Of a stretch of 64,000 nucleotides of DNA, positions 56,991 through 64,000 are shown piece after piece. Position numbers and translations under genes: made by a program. Below the pieces are notes generated by a model that did not search any database, had not been told where the DNA came from, and was given only the letters and a program-made list of their open reading frames with translations. How positions within the stretch are numbered: position 1 is the first letter of the stretch; the number at the start of each line of letters is the position of its first letter. This stretch comes from Demequina iriomotensis (lineage in GTDB: Bacteria > Actinomycetota > Actinomycetes > Actinomycetales > Demequinaceae). Location: positions 1 through 64,000 of the forward strand of contig NZ_BBME01000017.1 in NCBI RefSeq assembly GCF_000971395.1, read 5' to 3'.

Positions 56991-57620
56991 CTACTTTCCG
57001 CCCATCTGCTCGATCACGGCCTCCGCAACCTCTCGCATCGTGAGACGGCGATCCATCGACGTCTTCTGGATCCAACGGAACGACTCGGGCTCGTTGAGCT
57101 TCATCTTCTCCATGAGGAGGCCCTTGGCGCGCTCGACCTTCTTGCGCGTCTCCATGCGCTCGTTGATGTCCGCGATCTCGTTCTCGAGCGCACGGATCTC
57201 GACGTAGCGCGAGGCCGCGATCTCGACCGCGGGCAGCAGGTCGCCCGGGGTGAACGGCTTCACCACGTACGCCATGGCGCCCGCGTCGCGCGCGCGCTCC
57301 ACCAGCTCGGTCTGCGAGAACGCCGTGAGCAGCACGACGGGCGCGATGCGCTCCTTCGCGATGAGCTCGGCGGCGGTGATGCCGTCCATCACCGGCATCT
57401 TCACGTCCATGACGACCACGTCGGGCTTGTGCTCGCGGGCGAGCTCGACGCCCTCCTCGCCGTTCGCGCCCTCGCCGACGACGTCGTAGCCGCCCTCGCG
57501 AAGCGTCTCGACGATGTCCATGCGGATGAGCGCTTCATCCTCCGCGACGACCGCGCGACGCGCACGCTTGGGGGCCTGGGTCTGCTGCTCCGCCTGCGGA
57601 GTGTCCTTCTCATCAGTCAC
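56991..57620 (-). CDS. pdtaR: ANTAR-domain response regulator PdtaR
   Basis: Two-component receiver joined to an RNA-binding antitermination (ANTAR) domain, 209 aa. A 20-residue charged leader precedes the receiver domain. The phospho-acceptor Asp is D72 in VVVMDVKMP, with acidic partners in AEDEA and Lys121 in VVKPF. A coiled linker leads to ANTAR (about 150-205; RKKVERAKGLLMEKMKLNEPESF). In mycobacteria PdtaR pairs with the kinase PdtaS, which is not in the window. GTG 57620 is chosen over an earlier GTG/ATG frame that would enter the tRNA gene. Confidence 0.94.
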   Translation of the reverse strand: MTDEKDTPQAEQQTQAPKRARRAVVAEDEALIRMDIVETLREGGYDVVGEGANGEEGVELAREHKPDVVVMDVKMPVMDGITAAELIAKERIAPVVLLTAFSQTELVERARDAGAMAYVVKPFTPGDLLPAVEIAASRYVEIRALENEIADINERMETRKKVERAKGLLMEKMKLNEPESFRWIQKTSMDRRLTMREVAEAVIEQMGGK

Positions 57621-57641
57621 AGGCGCTAGCCTAGTGCCCTC

Positions 57642-57715
57642 GCCCCGGTAGCCCAACTGGCAGAGGCACGCGGCTCAAACCCGCGGTGTTGTGGGTTCGA
57701 ATCCCACCCGGGGTA
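57642..57715 (+). tRNA. tRNA with CAA anticodon (Leu), short variable loop
   Basis: A 74-base cloverleaf folds well. The acceptor GCCCCGG (57642-57648) pairs with CCGGGGT (57708-57714), with a G-U at the first pair, and the discriminator is A. The anticodon stem CGCGG/CCGCG holds loop CTCAAAC (anticodon CAA, codon UUG). The T-arm is GTGGG-TTCGAAT-CCCAC. The variable loop is only 5 bases (GTGTT), whereas bacterial tRNA-Leu normally has a long variable arm. The RNA gene is certain; its amino acid is assigned from the anticodon only. It is divergent from pdtaR. Confidence 0.88.
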
Positions 57716-57772
57716 CTGCACCCCCGCGGCGACGATGCGCGGCCTGGCACCCCGACGTGCCATGCTCGGACC

Positions 57773-58234
57773 GTGACCGAGAAGACGCCTCCCCGCCCGA
57801 TGCACATCGCGCTCGTCGCGCACGACAACAAGAAGGCGGAGCTGCTCGAGTGGGCCTCCTTCAACAAGGGCTCGCTCGCGCCGCACCACCTCTACGCGAC
57901 GGGCACCACCGGCACCATGCTCGAGTACGAGCTGGGGTTCAAGGTCCACCGGTTCCTGTCGGGCCCCGTGGGCGGGGACCAGCAGATCGGCGCGAGGATC
58001 GCCGAGGGCGCGCTCGACATGCTCATCTTCTTCTGGGACCCGCTCGAGCCGCAGCCGCACGATCCGGACGTCAAGGCGCTCCTGCGCCTCGGTGCGCTGT
58101 GGAACATCCCCATCGCGTCCAACGTCGCGACGGCGGACTTCCTCATCTCCTCTCCCCTGTTCCGGGACGGCTACGAGCGCAAGGTGCCGGACCTCGGGCC
58201 GCGCGACTGGGAGGCCATGCGCGACCCGGAGTAG
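57773..58234 (+). CDS. mgsA: Methylglyoxal synthase
   Basis: Converts dihydroxyacetone phosphate to methylglyoxal and phosphate, a bypass used when phosphate is low or sugar phosphate builds up; 153 aa, normal length. Motifs are IALVAHDNKK near 12, YATGTTG near 45, GPVGGDQQIGA near 64, FFWDPLEPQPHDPDVKALLRL near 86 and ASNVATADFLISSP near 114. The GTG at 57773 gives the family N-terminus. It lies 57 bases past the tRNA. No glyoxalase gene is nearby. Confidence 0.95.
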   Translation: MTEKTPPRPMHIALVAHDNKKAELLEWASFNKGSLAPHHLYATGTTGTMLEYELGFKVHRFLSGPVGGDQQIGARIAEGALDMLIFFWDPLEPQPHDPDVKALLRLGALWNIPIASNVATADFLISSPLFRDGYERKVPDLGPRDWEAMRDPE

Positions 58235-58372
58235 GCACCGCCGGGCGACCGATCGTGCGGCGCGGGGCGCAGCTTGTGCGATCGCGCCCCTGGCCACGGA
58301 CCCGGCGGCCCGCGCGCCGCTAGCCTCCGTGAAGCGGCCCCGGTCGGGGCCGCGCACTCGACGAGGAGCACG

Positions 58373-59719
58373 ATGCGCCACCACCGGGCCATGACGGCCA
58401 CCCTCGCCGCGGCGGCGCTCACGCTCACGGCATGCGGCGGCGGCGCATCGTCCGTCGCCTCGTCCGCCGCGCCGCTCGAGGCGACGCTGATCACCCGCGT
58501 CGCCCCGGAGGGGCTCACGGTGGTGGCCGTGGCACTCGAGTACGACCGGGTGCTGTCGCTCGCGCCCGACGGAGCGCAGCCCTCCGACTTCGCGGTCGAG
58601 GTCGAGTTCGACGCCGCCGGCGAGGAGGCGCTGAGCGGCGTGCGCACCGTGACCGCCGTGCGCACCGGTGCCGTGCCGGACGCCGAGGGCGCGCCCGCGG
58701 ACGGGCGCTACGTCATCCTCGAGCTCGAGGCGTCCGAACCGACCGCGGCCGCGTCCTACGTCGACTGGTCGACGACGATCACGCACGGCTACGCGCTCGA
58801 GGAGGGCTACTCCATCTCCCAGGTGGGCGATCTCGAGTCGAGCGACGGGCACGTGGTCGCGGCCTCCGACGCTGCGGTGCCGGTCGCGGACGTCACCCAC
58901 GAGGTGGTCGACGACTTCACGTCCGCCACCTTCGCCAGCGACGCCGGCCCGGCGCTCCCCTACCGCGCTCTCACGCCTGAGACGCCCGCGCCCACGGACG
59001 GCTACCCGCTCGTGGTGACGCTCCACGGCTACGGCGACAGCGGCGACGACAACCTCGGGCAGCTGACCGGGAATCAGATCGCCACCGCGTTCGCCGACGA
59101 GGCGCGGCAACGCACCGGACCCGCATACGTCCTGTCGCCGCAGGCGGATCCCTCCGACCCTGCCAAGGGCGCATGGTGGGACCCGTCGATGCAGGACGCG
59201 GTGGTCGAGCTGATCGAGGACTTCATCGCTTCGCACCCGGACGTCGACGCCTCGCGCGTCTACCTCACCGGGCTGTCGATGGGCTCGTACGGCTCGTGGG
59301 CGATCCTTGAGGACCACGCCGACCTGTTCGCGGGAGCGGTGCTCGTGTGCGGCGGCGGGATCGCCGACGTCGCCGCCGCGGCCGCCGCCCTCACCGAGGT
59401 CCCGATCTGGGCCGTCCACTCCGAGGACGATGCGGTGGTCGCGTACGACGCCGAGGGATCCGACCTGCGCGCGTTCCAGGCGTTCCAGGCGGCGGGCACG
59501 CCGGTCGTGTGGTCCGCCTGGGACGGGCTGCTCCCCGACGCCCGGCAGGAGTCCCTGGCGCGGGACGCCGTCGCGCAGGCGGAGCGGACCGGCAGCACCC
59601 ACCTCTTCACCACGATCGAGGCGGACACGACGCCCGGCTTCAACCACCAGTCGTGGATCCCGACGTACGCCAACGACGTGATCCTGGACTGGCTCCTCGC
59701 CCAGGATCGGGACGGCTGA
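58373..59719 (+). CDS. Lipoprotein esterase/peptidase of the alpha/beta-hydrolase fold (PHB-depolymerase-like)
   Basis: Secreted lipid-anchored hydrolase, 448 aa. The signal peptide ends in LTLTAC (Cys21). Residues about 30-205 form an N-terminal beta-rich domain that I do not recognise. The hydrolase domain begins near 210 (LVVTLHGYGDSG, oxyanion loop). The nucleophile is in GLSMGSYGSW near 302, a likely Asp in VHSEDDAVV near 350 and His near the C-terminus (FNHQSWI). The architecture matches predicted esterases that accompany polysaccharide-degrading enzymes. GAGGAG precedes the ATG. It converges with the GH43-GH51 gene, so a shared role in arabinoxylan breakdown is plausible. Confidence 0.8.
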   Translation: MRHHRAMTATLAAAALTLTACGGGASSVASSAAPLEATLITRVAPEGLTVVAVALEYDRVLSLAPDGAQPSDFAVEVEFDAAGEEALSGVRTVTAVRTGAVPDAEGAPADGRYVILELEASEPTAAASYVDWSTTITHGYALEEGYSISQVGDLESSDGHVVAASDAAVPVADVTHEVVDDFTSATFASDAGPALPYRALTPETPAPTDGYPLVVTLHGYGDSGDDNLGQLTGNQIATAFADEARQRTGPAYVLSPQADPSDPAKGAWWDPSMQDAVVELIEDFIASHPDVDASRVYLTGLSMGSYGSWAILEDHADLFAGAVLVCGGGIADVAAAAAALTEVPIWAVHSEDDAVVAYDAEGSDLRAFQAFQAAGTPVVWSAWDGLLPDARQESLARDAVAQAERTGSTHLFTTIEADTTPGFNHQSWIPTYANDVILDWLLAQDRDG

Positions 59720-59720
59720 G

Positions 59721-59758
59721 CCGGGTGCCGCATCGTGGCCAGACGATGCGGCACCCGG
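59721..59758. terminator. Bidirectional terminator with embedded decamer-like halves
   Basis: Perfect 16-base arms (59721-59736 and 59743-59758) around GGCCAG, one base past the esterase stop and 9 bases before the opposite stop. The arms contain CGCATCGT and ACGATGCG, eight bases of the iterated decamer in inverted arrangement. Confidence 0.9.
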
Positions 59759-59767
59759 GCGGGGCGG

Positions 59768-62700
59768 CTAGGCCTTCGGCTTGGCCGCCTTCGCCTTCGG
59801 CGCATTCACCTCCTCGCCGGGCCGGTGCTGCGGGCACGGGTTGGGCTTGTCCCAGCCCTTCGCACGCAGCTCGAACAGCGCGGTGACCCCGGCGGAGGCG
59901 GGCGCGCCCACCACGGTCGCGGTGACGGCGTAGCACGTGCCCGCCGCCTTCTTATCCGTCTTCCACACGAGGACGAACTGCCCGGATCGCTTGTCGTAGC
60001 GGATGCGCGACGGATCGACGGCCACGCCGTCGCCCGCCTCGGACGGATCGGCGCCGCACGCCATCTCGGCGATGGCGACCTCGACCTGCGACGGATCCGT
60101 GACCGCCTCCCCGCCCAGCTCCGCCGAGAACTTCAGCGGGACCGCGCTGCCGGCCTGGACCACGTTGACGTCTGTCATGTCCACCGGCGGGGCGAATCCC
60201 GTCACCTTCGCCGTGCTGATCCTCAGGAACGTCACCGAGTTGCCCGGGAACGTCCACTCGAACCGTGAGGCGATGCCGTCGACCGTCGAGGTCTCGGGCG
60301 TGACCGGCGTCGAGACGCGGGTGTTGACCGCGGCCTGCTTCGCCACGATCTGCGTCATCTCCGCCGTCGGTGCGACCGCGCGGTCCCCCAGATCGATCGC
60401 CGTGGTCGCGGCGCGTCGCTGCGCGTTGACCACCTTGAGGATGAGGTCGCCCGTCGCATCGTCCTCGGTGAGGACCTGCGCGAACGGCTCCGTCACCGCG
60501 TCGTCGTCGAAGGAACCTTCGAGCACGCCGTCGAGGTACAGGTCCACGTGGGTGCCGCGCACCGAGATGGTGATGGCGTACTCGTGGCCCGTCTCGAGGC
60601 TACGACCCTCCTGCGCGACGAGCGTCTCCTTCGCGCCGTCCGTCGCCTTCTCGATGACGTGACGGGTGTTGTTCCACCCGCCCAGGTTCCACCAGTAGAA
60701 GTTGCCCGAGTCCTTGACCCCGAAGCCGATGAGGAAGCCCTCGGCACCCGAGATCTTGGTGGCCTTGAGGTTGAGGTCGTAGTCCTCCGCGTCGAACGCC
60801 GGCGCGGACACCAGGGTGTTGAGCGCGCTGGTGCTCGACTGGACGTACGCCCCGTCGGTCACCGCCCACGAGCCGATGCCCGCGAGCGAGGTCCAGCCGT
60901 CGGCATCCCCGTCGGAGAAGTCGTCGGCGAGGATCACTCCGCCCTCCGGATCGGTGACGGTGACGTCGTCGTACCGCGCCGCGGTGGCCCACGTGGACAG
61001 GCCCACGGTGCCGCCGATCGGGGTCGGCTCGATGACGTCGCCCGTGGCGTCGGTCGGGACCACCCGGTCGCCCACGTTGTTCATGAAGAGCTTCTGAACC
61101 TCGTAGTCGGCCGAGCCCCACGACTCGTCGTTGTCGAACCAGATCATGTCCGGCGACCACTGGTAGTGGCTCGCGTTGGCGAGCAGCGGCGCGTAGGACG
61201 CCATCTGCACCACGTCCGCGTTGCGCTCGAGACCCGTCATGTAGGCGGCCTCGGACAGCGCGTTGAACCAGCGGTTGTCGAGAGAGGCGTACTCGCCCAC
61301 CCAGACCTTCGGGCCCTCGCGGTCGTACGAGTCGTAGCGATCGTTGTTCTGGAGGAACCAGCTCGGGCTGTTGTAGTAGTGCTCGTCCACCATGTCGACG
61401 TCGTTGGCGACGTTCTGCTCCCAGTGGAGGTCGAACGCGGCGCCCTGGTCGTCGGGACCGGAGTTGCTGATCACCATGACGTCGGGGTAGACGGCCTGGA
61501 TCGCGTCCCGGAACTGCACGAAGTTCGCGATGAACTCCACCGGGTAGTTCTCCTCGTTGCCCACCTCGAGGCGATCCAGCTCGAACGGCTCCGGGTGGCC
61601 CATCGACGCCCGCAGGGCGCCCCACTCGGTGGACGCGTCGCCGCGCGCGAACTCGATGAGGTCGAGCGCGTCCTGGATGTGGCGGTCGAGCAGCTCCTGG
61701 TTGTCCCACTCTCCGGCACGCAGCGACTGACCGCAGCCGTTCATGAGCGCGGGCACCACGGGCACCGGGAGCGCGCCGATGTCCTCGGCGAACTGGAAGT
61801 ACTCGAAGTAGCCCAGGCCGTACGTCTGGTTGTAGCCCCAGAAGTTGGTGTTGGTCGCGCGCTCCTCGACCGGCCCGACCGTGTCCTTCCACTGGTACGA
61901 GCGCGAGCGCTCGTAGTCCGAGTCCTCGTCGTAGCCCAGGTGGCTGTCGACGTTGACGATGCAGCCGCCCGGGAAGCGGATGAAGCCCGGGTTCAGCGCC
62001 TCGATCTTCTCGGCGAGATCCTTGCGCAGGCCGTTGGTGCGGCCCTTGTAGGTGTCCTCGGGGAACAGCGAGACCATGTCGAGCCGCAGCGTCCCGGCGC
62101 CGCCCGCCTGGACGTCGAGCCGCCCGGACGTGGTGGTGGACGATGCGGTGAGCACGCCCGCGTACTTGGCCCAGCCGTCGTCGCCGACGGTGAGCTCGAG
62201 CGTGTCCGAGATCGCCGCGCCGTCCGCGTCCACGAGCGTCACGGTCAGCGGGGTGCCGTCCGGCGCCGTGGTGCGGGCGAACACGGAGAAGTCGTACAGG
62301 TCGCCCTCCTCGAGCGCGACGCCGTCGAAGCCGCCGTTGCGCACGCCGTACGTGCCGCCGTCGGGGTTGTCGAGCGTCACCTGGAGATAGGTGCGGTTGC
62401 GCTCGCCCAGCCGCTCGTCGTCGTTCACGGTGGTGGCCGCGCCCGCTCCGCCGCCCGTCGACGTGGTCGACCACGCGGTCATGCCGGTGTACCCGGCGTT
62501 GTCGATGGGGAGGAACTCGAACGAACGGTTGCGCACGAGCTCGGCGTAGAGGCCGCCGTCCGCCGCCCAGTTGATGTCCTCGAAGAAGACCCCGTACATG
62601 CTGTCGGGGATCTCCGCGCCCGTCGCCGCATCGTCCACCGTGATCGTGTACTCGGCGGGCGCATCGTCCGGGTAGGCCGCCAGCAGCGCCGCCTGCTCGT

Positions 62701-64000
62701 CCGCGGTGATCGGCAGCACCGTGCCGTGACGCGCGCTCGACGGGAGCTGCGCCGACGGCACCGACGTCCAGTCTCCCGACGCGATGTCGGACGTCTCGAA
62801 CAGCATGTAGCCCTCGCCGCCGTGGTAGCTCGGCTGGTCGATCAGCATGTACCAGTGGCCGGGCTGCGCGTTGTCCTCGAACACGGTCGGGCCCTCGCCC
62901 TGCGTGAACGTGCCGCCCCACGGGTTGGGCTCACCCACGCCGATGTGCTCCTTGACCAGCTGCCATCCCTCGGAGTCCTCCGTGGGCAGCGTGCCGGACA
63001 CGGTCGCGGTGAGGTCGGTCGAGCGCTCCTGGCGGACGTCGAACGTCGCCTCGTCCTTGATGAAGCGGTAGTAGGTGTCGCCGTCCTTGACGACGGTCGC
63101 GTCGATCATGCCCCGTCCGGTGCCGCGCTTGACGTCGACCCATTCCTGCGGCTCCGTGAACGTCACGAAGTCGCGGGTGGTGACGTACATCATGCGGTTG
63201 TAGGTGGTCGCGAAGTCGCGGGAGGTGGTGTCGGAGGTCTCGTAGAGGTTCGAGGCCCAGTACACGACGTACTCCCCCGCGTCCTCGTCGTAGTACGCCT
63301 CCGGCGCCCACGTGTTCCCGGCGAGGTCGCTGGACACCACGATGGAGCGCTGGTCGCTCCAGTGGACCAGGTCGGTCGACTCCCACACGTTGAGGCGGCG
63401 GCTGCCGGTCTCCTGGGCTGTGCCGAAGTCGTAGCTGCCGTAGCGGTCGACCATGTTGAGATCCGTCGACAGCATGTAGAAGCGGTCGCCCTCGGGAGAG
63501 CGCATGACGAACGGGTCGCGGATGCCCTGCTCGCCGAGCGTCGACTGCAGCACCGACTCGGCGTTGTTGAGCTCCTTCCACGACGTCGGATCGTCACCCA
63601 CGCTCGTCGCGAAGTAGATCTCCTCGCCCACGGTGCTCGACTCCCCCTCGAAGTACGGGAAGAAGTAGCCCTCGTAGTCGGCGGTCTCCGGCGCCGGCTG
63701 CACCGTGGCGACGAGCACCGCGGTGTCCGTGGCCTCGCCCTTGCTGAGGGTGGCCGTGAGCGTCACCGCGACGGACGATGCGCCGGGCGCGGGGCGCGTG
63801 ACCTCACCGGTGGCGGTGATGACGGCCGCGTCGGAGGTCTCCCACGCGATCGCGCTGCCGTTGACTCCCGCGGTCGGGAGGGTGATGTTGCCCCGCACGT
63901 CGTCGAGGTTCGGGATGGTGAGCGCCGCGAGGTCGGCCGCCACGGCCTCCTCGTCCGTGAGGTCGCCCCGGTACAGCTCCGACACCTGGCTCTCGGAGAG
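59768..64000 (-). CDS. Multidomain GH43-GH51 alpha-L-arabinofuranosidase (N-terminus cut by window edge)
   Basis: Giant, presumably secreted glycosidase; 1410 codons are open and the 5' end lies beyond the window. Numbered from the in-frame GTG at 63985: an atrophied bacterial Ig-like domain (about 15-98); a GH43 five-blade propeller (about 105-445) with Asp157 in GIRDPFV, Asp295 in RGMID and Glu364 in GEGPTVF; and a GH51 module (from about 447) with an inserted carbohydrate-binding region (about 530-640). GH51 acid/base is Glu811 (EVGNEEN) and nucleophile Glu898 (WVGEYAS). A laminin-like/CBM insert (about 1017-1200) and a PxKF domain (VPLKF; about 1270-1385) close it. Both catalytic sites look intact. 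Likely releases arabinose from arabinan or arabinoxylan. Confidence 0.88.
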   Translation of the reverse strand, partial: LSESQVSELYRGDLTDEEAVAADLAALTIPNLDDVRGNITLPTAGVNGSAIAWETSDAAVITATGEVTRPAPGASSVAVTLTATLSKGEATDTAVLVATVQPAPETADYEGYFFPYFEGESSTVGEEIYFATSVGDDPTSWKELNNAESVLQSTLGEQGIRDPFVMRSPEGDRFYMLSTDLNMVDRYGSYDFGTAQETGSRRLNVWESTDLVHWSDQRSIVVSSDLAGNTWAPEAYYDEDAGEYVVYWASNLYETSDTTSRDFATTYNRMMYVTTRDFVTFTEPQEWVDVKRGTGRGMIDATVVKDGDTYYRFIKDEATFDVRQERSTDLTATVSGTLPTEDSEGWQLVKEHIGVGEPNPWGGTFTQGEGPTVFEDNAQPGHWYMLIDQPSYHGGEGYMLFETSDIASGDWTSVPSAQLPSSARHGTVLPITADEQAALLAAYPDDAPAEYTITVDDAATGAEIPDSMYGVFFEDINWAADGGLYAELVRNRSFEFLPIDNAGYTGMTAWSTTSTGGGAGAATTVNDDERLGERNRTYLQVTLDNPDGGTYGVRNGGFDGVALEEGDLYDFSVFARTTAPDGTPLTVTLVDADGAAISDTLELTVGDDGWAKYAGVLTASSTTTSGRLDVQAGGAGTLRLDMVSLFPEDTYKGRTNGLRKDLAEKIEALNPGFIRFPGGCIVNVDSHLGYDEDSDYERSRSYQWKDTVGPVEERATNTNFWGYNQTYGLGYFEYFQFAEDIGALPVPVVPALMNGCGQSLRAGEWDNQELLDRHIQDALDLIEFARGDASTEWGALRASMGHPEPFELDRLEVGNEENYPVEFIANFVQFRDAIQAVYPDVMVISNSGPDDQGAAFDLHWEQNVANDVDMVDEHYYNSPSWFLQNNDRYDSYDREGPKVWVGEYASLDNRWFNALSEAAYMTGLERNADVVQMASYAPLLANASHYQWSPDMIWFDNDESWGSADYEVQKLFMNNVGDRVVPTDATGDVIEPTPIGGTVGLSTWATAARYDDVTVTDPEGGVILADDFSDGDADGWTSLAGIGSWAVTDGAYVQSSTSALNTLVSAPAFDAEDYDLNLKATKISGAEGFLIGFGVKDSGNFYWWNLGGWNNTRHVIEKATDGAKETLVAQEGRSLETGHEYAITISVRGTHVDLYLDGVLEGSFDDDAVTEPFAQVLTEDDATGDLILKVVNAQRRAATTAIDLGDRAVAPTAEMTQIVAKQAAVNTRVSTPVTPETSTVDGIASRFEWTFPGNSVTFLRISTAKVTGFAPPVDMTDVNVVQAGSAVPLKFSAELGGEAVTDPSQVEVAIAEMACGADPSEAGDGVAVDPSRIRYDKRSGQFVLVWKTDKKAAGTCYAVTATVVGAPASAGVTALFELRAKGWDKPNPCPQHRPGEEVNAPKAKAAKPKA

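Overview
The window is about 70% GC and is chromosomal DNA of a high-GC Gram-positive (Actinomycetota), most likely in or near the Micrococcales. Lineage markers are rbpA, whiA, opcA next to zwf, an ANTAR-type response regulator (pdtaR), many GTG starts, and an actinobacterial SOS box (TCGAAC-N4-GTTCGA) upstream of uvrA. No gene-free stretch exceeds 300 bases. The largest gap, 55248-55543, holds two terminators and a palindrome.

Layout. 1-1545: end of a putative integrated element, with a partial tyrosine integrase, an excisionase-like protein and tRNA-Pro(GGG). 1709-11559: accessory-type genes. These are a flavin monooxygenase with an SDR, two tandem membrane diguanylate cyclases, a catalytically dead pyroglutamyl-peptidase homologue with a deaminase, an MFS exporter, and a coupled hydrolase/GDPD/DUF1801 trio. 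11706-20944 (minus): a compact housekeeping run ctaB-xerD-parA-scpA-scpB-rluB-aroH-tyrA-cmk-plsC-der, with many stop/start overlaps. 20998-23767 (minus): a PgaC-like processive glycosyltransferase with two small membrane partners. 23942-29440 (plus): tkt, then zwf-opcA-pgl; zwf-opcA-pgl is flanked by two copies of one palindromic repeat.

29568-41577 (minus): a SelW-like protein, then rbpA, secG, tpiA, pgk, gap, whiA, yvcK, rapZ, uvrC and uvrA. This joins triose glycolysis, the conserved whiA-yvcK-rapZ trio and excision repair. 41672-51162: YciI, TerC, uvrB, coaE, rpsA, pfkA, polA. 51181-56827: a thioesterase and a branched-chain amino-acid ABC transporter (livHMGF, with livK convergent). 56991-59719: pdtaR, a tRNA with a CAA anticodon, methylglyoxal synthase and a lipoprotein esterase. 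59768-64000 (minus, partial at its N-terminus): a giant secreted GH43-GH51 arabinan/arabinoxylan enzyme.

Together the genes show a complete oxidative pentose-phosphate entry and lower glycolysis, uptake of branched-chain amino acids, plant-polysaccharide breakdown, and a possible c-di-GMP/exopolysaccharide theme. The most unusual signal is not a gene. The decamer GGACGATGCG and its complement occur at least 20 times with no strand bias. Inside genes the copies use otherwise avoided codons (GAT, GCA) in two different reading contexts, so selection on the DNA word itself is likely.
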